Assembly: GCA_009767595.1 (NCBI GenBank)
Contig: VSDK01027735.1
Coordinates: 546,428-610,427, forward strand
Source of the DNA: Symbiodinium kawagutii
Taxonomy: Eukaryota; Sar; Dinophyceae; Suessiales; Symbiodiniaceae
Direction: 5' to 3'
DNA length: 64,000 nt
The notes under the pieces were generated by a model. That model did no database searches. It saw only the letters and a list, made by a program, of their open reading frames with translations, and was not told where the DNA came from. Position numbers and translations under genes: made by a program. Shown here one piece after another: positions 43,510-52,900 of this stretch (its first letter is position 1; the number at the start of each line of letters is the position of its first letter).

Positions 43510-44360
43510 TTTTGCGGAGATTTTTTTGTTTTTTCGCATCACGTTTTTTTTGTAACACAGTGTGTTTGCTGAGTAATCTTTGTATTTTCTTTGGGTGCAT
43601 GTTCGTTCAGAAGATACTTCAACTTGGTATCTTTTTTTGAAAGATATAGTATGATATAGTGATATGTGTGTTTGTTTAGTTCGCTACATTGACAACATGT
43701 CACAACTGATAATTCAACAAACTATACATATAGAGATACTGCCTGGTAGATGGGAGGGAGCTCATGAGCGAGGGGTATCTATTTTGTGTAAACCGCGAGT
43801 CCCAGCGGGTTATCAATTTGCTCTCAGAAATGTTGGAATTGCAACCTCTCAGTGCTGTAGAGTGTTTTGAAAGCGAACAGATTTGCCCACAGCTGGTTGT
43901 GTAGCTTCATGTAGCCTCCAATTTTCTGTAGGTTTTATGGCTTACATGGATCAAATGCTTTGCTTAATTGTTTCAGTGCGAGCTTGATGCCAGTTGTGCC
44001 ATCAGTTTCATGGAGGTTCTAGCAAGCACCGCATGAGTGAAATTGACCATTGGTTCCACTTCAAAATCGTTGGTGGCTACAACAAACCCAAAGTGTTGAT
44101 GCTTGTTGATGGCAGTGACTCATGGATGGTGGTACCCCAGTGATACACCCGACCCTGGGAACCGAAGAAGCCCTGAGATGCTCGGGATGCCATTGAGCTG
44201 CAGGGGTTGGTTTCATCATCAGATTCACCATGATCCACCCAATGACTCATGACCACACCTGGCTCAAGGCATCCAGAGTTTTGCTTAATCATCGAACACC
44301 CATGGGATGTTCATTATCAACAGCTAAACACCTGAAGACATCTCATCGCTTGAAGCATTC
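43510..44360. other. intron of the cysteine-module gene
   Basis: AT-rich with T-runs at 43520-43560. No gene or named element. Confidence 0.45.
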
Positions 44361-44372
44361 CCCCGAGCCTAG

Positions 44373-44433
44373 GTGCCATTGCGAGGGTAAGGCCTACTAT
44401 GGACGGAAACTCGCAGCTTCGGCGCCGGGCAAG
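44373..44433 (+). CDS. cysteine-module gene, exon 5: module 2 N-terminal part
   Basis: Acceptor GAGCCTAG|GTGCCA and donor GGGCAAG|GCAGCT (GC donor). Reads CHCEGKAYYGRKLAASAPGK after one base, phase 2 in and 0 out. Paralogous to exon 1: same acceptor phase, same C-x-C-x-G-x-x-(F/Y)-GRK pattern and same GC donor. Confidence 0.68.
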
Positions 44434-44625
44434 GCAGCTGAAGGGTTGCGCCTGCACTGATCAGTGATGCCAATAGCACGGCTATTCATTGGCATTTTAT
44501 GGCTACTGTCCTGTTTGTTGGTTGTTTTCTAGTTCCCCGCGATCCTGGTTGTTCACACGGCTTCCAATGGTTGACCTTAACAACTTGAATGCCTTCACCA
44601 GAACCTCAACGTATGCATTGGGCAG

Positions 44626-44682
44626 CGATGCCAGGAGCCGCTGAGTTTGGCGGAGACGGTGTCCTCGGTGTACCGTGCTAAG
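44626..44682 (+). CDS. cysteine-module gene, exon 6: module 2 middle part
   Basis: Acceptor TTGGGCAG|CGATGC. 19 codons, RCQEPLSLAETVSSVYRAK, phase 0-0. The donor appears as GCTAAG|ATGGTT, which is not GT/GC. The boundary could shift by one base to a GA donor, but that changes phase. Alignment with exon 2 supports the exon; the donor needs transcript evidence. Minus-strand frames here are shadows. Confidence 0.5.
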
Positions 44683-44689
44683 ATGGTTC

Positions 44690-45780
44690 CCTGGCATCCG
44701 GCGGAGCCGGCACAACGGGATGAAGCCCGGGATGTAACAAGGCATGGCTTCAAAGCCTGGTTGTAGGCGAACCCGGTGAGCCCCCTCCGGGCATGGTGGA
44801 TGGAAGCCACTGGGGACATCCGGCAACAGTTTCAGATGACCAGAATGAGCTTTATTTTACAAGTGATGAAAAAAAAACAGCATAGTGATGACAGTCATGA
44901 TTCCGGTTTGCCATGCTAAACAGGGGCGGAAAGAAACGGAGGGGATTGGGATCACTGGACTCAGTGCTCTGGCGTGCCTTTTCGTGATGACTTAAGATTC
45001 TTCTGAAAATGGAGTGCGATAATTTTCATTGACCTGGCTGGGACAGTTACTGTAAATGCAATTGACACATTGTATGCGTATGGATTTGGATTCACATACA
45101 TATTGTCACATGTATATACAGATAGACTCAGGGTATCTATGTATATTGCATCATTAGTTTATATGTACAAATATACAAAGAGGTCTTTGGGTTTATCTAG
45201 ATCCGCTTGTTGTTCATTTGTGTTTATGTATGTTTTTGTTCCTGGCATAGACAGGAAGTTCTTGATATGTATCCCATTTCTCAAAGAAAACTGGAATCAT
45301 TTAGACATTCTCAGACCTGTTGCAGCCATGAGCAAAAATGTGGTTTAGTTACCTCTGATTTGGTCATTCATACCGCAATTAGACTCACTTGAATGATCAT
45401 CGCAACATTGCAATTCCAATGAACCTTTTTCACGGTCCACTATCCATGGTTCGTAACTTAAATATAAAACATTATCAGTCAATCACCACGTCGAACAGTT
45501 CTTTTGCTTATTCATGGATCACCGATAAATCAAACATGACCGCTCAATATCCGTTCCTCTTCATGCTTAACCATATGGATTTCCATTGACTCTCAAAGTT
45601 CTTCCTATTATTTTCTATCCTTGTTTAATGGATATGTTAGCACAACTAGCCATTTTACCCAACTACGCATATTCATGCATTGTTCATAATTTTTTACCAT
45701 TGTATCCATTCATTGTTCTAAGCACATCATATTGTTTAATGGATATATTAGCACAACGAACGCATGTTCACCATCAACAT
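44690..45780. other. intron of the cysteine-module gene
   Basis: AT-rich with TATATGTACAAATATA-type stretches at 45070-45240. A duplicated TTTAATGGATAT(G/A)TTAGCACAAC box lies at about 45626 and 45735. No gene. Confidence 0.45.
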
Positions 45781-45786
45781 GGATGT

Positions 45787-45907
45787 GGCTGTGGGTCAGT
45801 TCACCCTTAGTCCCCCTGGTTCCCCATCATTAACCAGGCTGTTTCCCCTATCATTATTGGTTATTATCCCCTATTATTGGTTGGTTAACTGCTTGACCCA
45901 GCTGGCC
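45787..45907. mobile_element. MITE family B, copy B5
   Basis: Ends GGCTGTGGGTCAGTTCACCC and CTGCTTGACCCAGCTGGCC, flanked by ATGT at 45783-45786 and 45908-45911. It is 44 bp upstream of exon 7. Confidence 0.86.
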
Positions 45908-45951
45908 ATGTCATCATGCAATACTCACACGTTGGCACGCGGCGGTTTCAG

Positions 45952-45991
45952 GTGCATGGCCAGATTCGTTGCTCCCCTCAGGGATTTGGAG
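45952..45991 (+). CDS. cysteine-module gene, exon 7: module 2
   Basis: Acceptor GGTTTCAG|GTGCAT and donor TTTGGAG|GTCCAG. Reads VHGQIRCSPQGFG plus G, phase 0 in and 1 out. It corresponds to VINGDIACTTGNF in module 1. The extra intron here splits the GG-DP boundary that is uninterrupted in module 1. Confidence 0.66.
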
Positions 45992-46115
45992 GTCCAGCGG
46001 TGGGGTGGTCGGTGGTGCTGTTCGTTCACCGGCCAGGACACATGGAAGCCATGGATCCATGGTGAAGGCCATCATGATTCCAACATTGACTTGACAAGGA
46101 AGCCCCCGAATCGTT

Positions 46116-46216
46116 GGTGGTTTCCCAATAGCTGGGGGACCCCCGAAATGGTTGGTTTATCGCTAAACATGTCAATGTGGGATGATTTGGGGGTACTGTA
46201 TTTTTCAGAAGCACCC
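46116..46216. mobile_element. MITE family A, copy A14
   Basis: Ends GGTGGTTTCCCAATAGC and TTTTTCAGAAGCACCC, reverse core (GGTTGGTTTATCGCTAAA ... GGATGATTTGGGGGTAC). The flanks CGTT and ATTT do not match. Confidence 0.7.
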
Positions 46217-46667
46217 ATTTAGATTCCATGTTGTGATGGGGTCATCGTGTCTCTAGCCTCTAGCCACCAAGAACGATCATGAAACATTGACCCGCATCAA
46301 CCCATCATTAGTCACTTTATTGAGAATCATCATAAACATGGCAAGACAGAAATTATTTGCAATTCTGAAATTCTGAGGCATTATATACCATATTGTTTAT
46401 TCTTGGAAATAGCTGTCGTTTGATCGTAATGATACATCCTAATACTACAGAAATATCATATGATATTATGATGATATTGTGGTACATTCAGTAAATTTAA
46501 GTAGTTTTCAATTCAATATAAAATTGTCAAAATGATTAATTATGTCATAAAATTTGCTTCGCACATATGTATACGTATATATTATGTATATGCTGTGATT
46601 TTAGCACATACCGATCAGCCCATTCCACCCTTCAGCTACCAAGCCATCAGCAACTCACAACGGCCAG

Positions 46668-46713
46668 GTGACCCGCTGCTTGGTGTCTCCAAGCATTGTC
46701 TTTGTCAGCCGCA
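46668..46713 (+). CDS. cysteine-module gene, exon 8: module 2 C-terminal part
   Basis: Acceptor CGGCCAG|GTGACC and strong donor AGCCGCA|GTGAGT. Two bases complete Gly, then DPLLGVSKHCLCQP, phase 1 in and 2 out, completing FGGDPLLGVSKHCLC. The good donor means the gene continues downstream; the next exon must lie beyond the LTR retrotransposon. Confidence 0.72.
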
Positions 46714-46789
46714 GTGAGTCGAATCTGTCGAGTAGTGCTGCTGCCAAAAGCGCCGGGAGAGTTCGGCTGGAAATTGAAGGGTGTGTGTG

Positions 46790-47560
46790 TAGATGTGCAT
46801 TTGTGTATGTATATATTTATATATTATATACCCTCTTACATTGTTATATTGCTTTGTGTATTTTTTTTTGTGAGATGTAAACATATGTGTATATATATAT
46901 ATACACATTGAGATTGATTGATTTGTGCATATTCATATTTGTATCATTTATCACCATAGGGTCCCTCATCAAAAGGTACCTAAAAAACACATCATTCTTA
47001 AAACTTCTGAAAAAACTTCAAAAAACGTCAAACAACTTCCTCATTATTCCAGAAACTTCCAACAAAAATCCAAGTCAATCCAAATCATACCAGCCCCAAT
47101 TTGCTTTGCATGCTGGTAACTCTTTTTCTGACCCGCACACTTCCAAAACTCCCTAAGCCTTTCCAATAATTCCAAATCCAAGAACTTCCCATTACTTCCA
47201 AATACTTCCGAAAACTTCCAAATACTTTCAAACACTTCCAAATACTTTCCCCATATAGTGAACACTTGCATGGAAAGGCATAAAAGTATTTAGAAGCAAT
47301 TATTTGGAAATATAGAGAAGTATATGGAAGTATTTGGAAGTACATAGAGAAGCCATGAGGTGCCCTCGGCATGAGGCACCCTCTACCAAGAGAAGACTGT
47401 ACCATGCATATATATATATATGTATATATGTGATTATATGTGCGTGATAGACATGTGTTTGTATATACACATCATCATGAATTTTAAACAAGCACATATT
47501 CGCATGTGTGCCGGCAATGTAAATATATAAGATTGATTTTGTCACAGTATATGAGGTGTT
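46790..47560. repeat. AT-rich intron with ACTTCCAAAT foldback
   Basis: (TA)n stretches at 46806-46830 and 46888-46907. ACTTCCAAATACTTCC repeats at 47150-47240 face GGAAGTATTTGGAAGT at 47326-47341 (perfect 16-bp complement of 47194-47209). (TA)n also occurs at 47407-47425. No gene is seen. Confidence 0.7.
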
Positions 47561-47767
47561 TCAGGCCATCGTCCTGCTTCTCATGCTTGCTGGTCACATG
47601 GTGGCTCCGAGCATCTCACAGTGACTTATCAGGGTTGCTGTACTGATGACAAGCCAGCCATTTGATTGAAACAGGTTGAAAACCCGTACTGGCATGTGAT
47701 TTACGCAAATGATGCTTTCCCTGTTTGAAACGATCTGTTTTTCAATGGTAGTCGGGGGATAGTCAGG

Positions 47768-47929
47768 TGTCTTTTATCAAAGTGTGATGCTGTGATCCTG
47801 AGTGTTTCACGCTCGCAGCTCACCTATTGGCCCTCTAGTTAGTTCCCTAAGCTTTGACTTAGATCCTTTCGGCACCGAGCCATTGGGGAAAAGAGTCGCT
47901 TGTGTGGGAAGCTCACCGTGGGCCCAGCA
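47768..47929 (+). repeat. 5' LTR (162 bp)
   Basis: Starts TGTCTTTTATCAAAG and ends CGTGGGCCCAGCA. Identical to 55699-55860 by direct comparison. Unusually short for a copia LTR but with normal TG...CA ends. Confidence 0.96.
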
Positions 47930-47951
47930 CGGTAGCGGAGCCCGGTTATCC
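47930..47951 (+). promoter_or_regulatory. probable primer-binding site (initiator tRNA-Met-like)
   Basis: CGGTAGCGGAGCCCGGTTAT follows the LTR directly. It resembles the complement of a eukaryotic initiator tRNA-Met 3' end (TGGTAGC(A/G)GAG...GGTT). Assignment by similarity only. Confidence 0.5.
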
Positions 47952-48035
47952 TACGGCTTTGTCTGTCTACTCTCGGGTATCCTGGGCGTAGCTGGACTGT
48001 GTGCTTTTCTTGGGTATCCCAAGTGTTTCTGCGGC

Positions 48036-49970
48036 ATGACGGTGAGTAGGACCAAGGATGGTGTTCCAGGTTGGACGGGAGACCCTTCGACATGGCTGGA
48101 ATACAAACAGGCGGCGAGGTTGTATGTAGCATCCACCAAGCTAGAGACCAGATATACATGCGGACCACGACTAGCGGCTGAACTCTCTGGGGCGGCACGG
48201 ACTGCGATCTCAGGGAAACGGACCCAATGGTTGAGTGATGTGAATGGGGCGGAGACTTTGCTATCCCATTTGCAATCAGCTATTGGGGAACCAGCTCTAC
48301 CGGAAGTGGGCAACTTCATGAGACAGTACTTCAAAATCCTCAAACGAAGACGGGGTGAGAGTATGTCCTCTTTCTGTGTTCGTCATCGGGAAGAGTATGA
48401 GCGCATGTGCAGGGCTTTGGCTAGGATGCTTCGAGAACAAGACCAAGGAGTACCAGTTCGTTCTAGTTCCAGGGCAATGACGGGCTGTGGGGTTTCGGAA
48501 GGACCAGGTTCAGTGAGAGGGGATGAACTAGAGGGCCTCCGACCTCCTGATGCTGAACAAGTTCCCGGAACCCACATGGCATGGCAGATGCAGACCTGGG
48601 ACGATGATGACTGGTACCGCAACACCGGAAGGAACTGGTGGGGATGGCATAACTATGACTGGCATGGTTCATCATGGTATTCTTCAAGGGGAGATCAATC
48701 GCACCACTGGCCTAGAGCTCAGCAGACTGTCAGTGAGATTGAGGACGACGAGACCATGATTGAGGTGCTGCCAGATGCTGTTCAAGGGTGGCTGTTGTTG
48801 GAGAAGTCGGGACTGGACGCTCTCGAGCGTTCAGTCATCCAAGGGGAGATCAAAGGGCAGTTCTCTTTGAAATCCGTGGAGAATGCTCTCCGCAGTCACT
48901 GGAACGATGAGCAGCTGAAGAAAAGGGATGGAGAAGTGAAGCATGACATCCACTACCAGGGAGATGATGACGAGGAAGAAGCTCCAGAAGACTATGACTC
49001 CAGCCTTTTTGAAGACTGGTCGGACGAGGAAAGGGCCTGGTTCTATGATGCCAAGCAGGAGGAGCACCAGGCTTGGATGCAGATGCAACAGGCCAAACGC
49101 ACCCTCCGAGAAGCCAGGAATCGTCAACATGACATTCGGATGTCCCGACGATTCTACAAACCCGGGACTAGCCCCAACCCAGGAAAGACATCCTTCAAGT
49201 ACAACGGCAACAAAGGAACACCCCCTCGACCTGGAGCACCTAGGGATGGACCTTGCTTCAACTGTGGGGAGATGGGACACAAGGCTGCCAACTGTCCTCA
49301 GAAAAGACGAGAACGAGCTCAGCTGGCAGAGGACATGGACGGAGAGATGGCAGAGTTCACCTATTTCACGGAGGAGCAGGGGACCATGAACTTGCAGACC
49401 CTCGAAGACTTTCTCACGGAGAACAAGGAGGTCACAGGTGAGCATTGCTTCCAAGCTCAAGATGACAGCCATCGCCCTTCCACGGACGAGGCCGTTCGAC
49501 AAGGGAAAGCAGTGATAGACGGGGGGGCAACCAAGACCATGGGTTCTCTGCATGCTATCGAATGTTTGGTGTCACAAAACCAGAAGAAGCACCAATCCCA
49601 TGGAGTTCACCACATCGCTACTGATGACCAACCCACTTTTGGTTTTGGCAACTCCCAGCGATCTAAGTGCATGAGTACTTGTGTCATGAAGATCCCATGT
49701 GACCAACAACCTTTGAACATGAAGATACATGTACTGGATGAGGGAAAGGCTCCGATCTTGTTGAGTGTGGACACTTTGCGACGAATGGGAGCCATCATAG
49801 ACTACGCCAACGACTTGGCGATCTTCAGGTCCTTGGATGAACATGTGGTGGTGCCTTTGGAGAGAAGTCAGGCCGGGCACCAACTGCTGCCACTTGCAGA
49901 AGATTTTCTGAGCGGGGGTAGGAGAGTAGGGAAACCTTTTCCTAGCCTGCAGCAGTTCCTCGAGGAATAG
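48036..49970 (+). CDS. gag: Gag-protease of the copia element
   Basis: First ATG of the frame is at 48036 (644 codons to TAG at 49968-49970). The frame is open further upstream into the LTR but without ATG. The N-terminal part (TWLEYKQAARLYVASTKLET) is a copia-type Gag. A zinc knuckle C-x2-C-x4-H-x4-C (CFNCGEMGHKAANC) is at codons 407-420 from this ATG. The aspartic protease motif VIDGGATKTMG has D at codon 495, with DGGA where many copia proteases have DSGA, followed by the LLSVDTLRRMGAIIDYA segment. Packages RNA and processes the polyprotein. Confidence 0.9.
   Translation: MTVSRTKDGVPGWTGDPSTWLEYKQAARLYVASTKLETRYTCGPRLAAELSGAARTAISGKRTQWLSDVNGAETLLSHLQSAIGEPALPEVGNFMRQYFKILKRRRGESMSSFCVRHREEYERMCRALARMLREQDQGVPVRSSSRAMTGCGVSEGPGSVRGDELEGLRPPDAEQVPGTHMAWQMQTWDDDDWYRNTGRNWWGWHNYDWHGSSWYSSRGDQSHHWPRAQQTVSEIEDDETMIEVLPDAVQGWLLLEKSGLDALERSVIQGEIKGQFSLKSVENALRSHWNDEQLKKRDGEVKHDIHYQGDDDEEEAPEDYDSSLFEDWSDEERAWFYDAKQEEHQAWMQMQQAKRTLREARNRQHDIRMSRRFYKPGTSPNPGKTSFKYNGNKGTPPRPGAPRDGPCFNCGEMGHKAANCPQKRRERAQLAEDMDGEMAEFTYFTEEQGTMNLQTLEDFLTENKEVTGEHCFQAQDDSHRPSTDEAVRQGKAVIDGGATKTMGSLHAIECLVSQNQKKHQSHGVHHIATDDQPTFGFGNSQRSKCMSTCVMKIPCDQQPLNMKIHVLDEGKAPILLSVDTLRRMGAIIDYANDLAIFRSLDEHVVVPLERSQAGHQLLPLAEDFLSGGRRVGKPFPSLQQFLEE
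49968..49970 (+). other. in-frame UAG between Gag-protease and the downstream frame
   Basis: The reading frame of Gag-protease is interrupted only by this TAG (GAGGAATAGGAAACC) and then stays open in the same frame to 55613. Readthrough, internal initiation at 49992, or a mutation are the alternatives. Confidence 0.85.
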
Positions 49971-49991
49971 GAAACCACACCCAGCTTAGGC

Positions 49992-52900
49992 ATGTCTGTA
50001 CCTAAGTGTGGGGATAATCACGCCACAGACACATCACATGTTCAGAGGCAGCCAGGTCAACCACAACAGCGGGTGACAACGGACAAGGACTGCGGTGACT
50101 CCCAAAGACAACTCGGACACAAACCTGCGGACCAACACACTCAATATAGGAACCCAGCTCCCCGGTCGGGTCAACCAAGCTCAGAACAAGCAACAACTGG
50201 CTCAAGTTCCACTTGTCTCCAGCTCTCAGCTACTTGTGAAGCCACTGCTCCACGCCATGTCACTTTCTCGACCCCAGATGACCAGCATGGCAGACCAAAT
50301 GAAACCGCACTACATGTGCAACAAGCAGGAGTGTGTGCAAGAGCTGCAAAGGTACGGACATCATCCTCACAGCGACCTGACAGTCCCCGAACTCCGAGTA
50401 TTGCTTCGCGAAACCAGGAAGCAAGCAGGGGTTATCCCAATCAGCCAGGGCCCGACCATCATGACAGAGATCAAGAACGCCAAACGCGACGATTTACGTC
50501 GCATGTGCTCGGCTCGAGAAATCCCATTCACAACTCGGGCGACAGTGGGGGAGTTACGACTGGCCCTTCGTCATTATGTGATCAACCATGCCTCGGGAGA
50601 GACTACCTTGGACGTCGGCAAACACGGGGGAGCAACTTTCCAGGAACTGTTGCACAACTACCCGGACTACTGCCAGTGGGCCATCAAGGAGGTCAAGCAG
50701 AAAGAGGAAGATGCCAGCTGGCAACTGATTCAGTTCGCAAAATGGGCAGAGAAGGTGGGAGCAGAGGCAGATCTATGGGAGGAATCCAGCAACTTCATTC
50801 CCAAGGAGATGCAGCGTCCCATCGCCAAGAGCATGAATCGACCACCCAGCAAGGAAGAGGCAGAACCCAGCACCAAGAGAGATGCCTACATGCAGCCCTC
50901 CATCGAGACACCCACTCCCGGGGGAGAAGCCTTCCAAGGAGAGATGATGAACATGATGAAGACCATGATGGTGGAGATGCACACCATGAAGGCGGAGATG
51001 CTCGAGATGAAGGAATCCCAGAGTCAGAGCGGCAGTTCCAAGAACAGGAAGACAAGTGCAAGTCCCAGCTTCGAGGTACTCAACCCTCCACAGCAGTGAC
51101 CAAAGAGATCGACGAGGACACGACCTATGATGAGCCTCCCTGCCTTTCAATGATGATGACTCCTTCGGAGCATGAGAAACTTAGGAAAGCGGCGGAAAAT
51201 TTCCTACCAGCCCAATGGGCAGGAGTGACTGATATAAATAGGTTGTTTTTGCTAGAAGTAGCATGCGCACCTGATTCTACCTTGACTGCCACGGCTCAAA
51301 AACAAGGTTTGTCAGCTGAGAGAGCGTCTCTGTTCAATGGTTGTGATCTCACTACCCCCGAAGGATTGAGGAAGACCTTGAAGTTGATTCGTGACCATAG
51401 ACCTAGACATGTTTGGGTTTCCACGGAGTGCGGTGCTTTTTCTCCTATGCAAAACCTCAATCAACGGAACTCTCAACAGAAGAAAGATTTGCAAGACAAA
51501 CAACGGGAAGCGAGAAAACAACATGTAGGAGGGCTGGTGGTTGCTTATTATGCTTGGTCTATGGGTAGTGAGGTTCACTGGGAATGGTCAAGGAGATGTA
51601 GGGCTTGGAAATGGAAATTGATGGATAGGATGCGAACTCAGATGAAAACTCACACGGCAATTGTTGGTGGTTGTCGGGTTGATTTGAAGGATCCGAAGAC
51701 CCAGAAAGTGATAGGTAAGGAATGGAGGGTTGAAACCACCAATGAACAGTTTGCCCAGCAGTTGCACCTTCCTTGTTTGCGTGATGCCTGTCCCAAGCCT
51801 CACACACCATGCGAGGGTTCTTTGACCAGGATGTCGGCTTTTTACCCCAAAACTATGGCCACTCGGATCATTCACTACCTTAAGGGGATTCAAGGGGCCA
51901 CGGATCAGGTGGCAAAGACTTCCAAAGATCGAGACAAGGAGATGGATCATCCGGGGAAGGACACCTACCACAAAAAGAGATGCAACTGCCGGTTGTTTCA
52001 GGATGGAGGGATTTCCCAAGTGTGTGCCAACTGCATTCTGGGTATTCACCAAGGGGAAGTGTATGTGGGGGATGATCATGGACATGATCATGGTAACCAC
52101 GGCGAACCAGATGGCCAGGGTGACCAGGGTGACCAGGGTGACCAGGGTGACCAGGGCAACCAGGGTGACCAGGGTGACCAGGGTAACCAGGGTGACCAGG
52201 ATGACCAGGAAGACCCGGCTGTTCGAAGAGAGTGGGAACGGAAATTCAGGTTGATACATAGTGCCACCGGTCATGGGGATACCAAGCTGTTGGTTGATGC
52301 TTTGAAACAACGGGGAGCTACTGACCAGGTTATCAGATGGGCTAAACAATTTACCTGTCCGATTTGTGAAGAAAGAAAGAGACCTGCTCCTCGACGAGTA
52401 GCCAATTTGGAAGTGATCCCAAAACGGTGGAAGGTGGTGTTGGCGGACTGTGCGGTTTGGAGGGACCCCAGGACGGACAAACGGTTGGTGATTGGCTTGC
52501 TGATGGATCAAGGTTGCCGGTTTTTGGTTGGTAAAGTTTTGGTTGAAGGTGGTACGGCGAACGTCCAAGCTCATCAGTATCAACAATTCTTTCAAGATCA
52601 TTGGCAAATTTACTTTGGGAATCCTGACATGTTGCGGTTTGATGCGGAAGGTACTTGGCGATCCCGTAAGCTTGATGATTTCTTTGCTAGGAGTAATGTG
52701 ATGATGGACCCTATACCTGGAGATGCTCACTGGCATATTTCACCTCTTGAAAGGAGTGTTGCATGGCTCAAGGAGTTGTTGACGAAATGTAGCATGGAAG
52801 AATCCCAATGTAGCTCCAAAGAAATCGTGGCAAATGCCATAGCGATATGGAACCAACGCGAGATGGTGAGGGGTTTCTCACCTTTCCAGCATGCTTTGGG

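Noticed and set aside
49992..51098. Frame-0 N-terminal 370 residues of Pol as a folded domain
   Set aside because: Low complexity with no motifs; the +1 frame over the same bases looks like the real protein. Kept only as an open frame.
50773..51810. Minus-strand ORFs antisense to pol (also 51588-52736 and 54210-54686)
   Set aside because: Shadows of a strongly biased coding frame. No recognisable domains.
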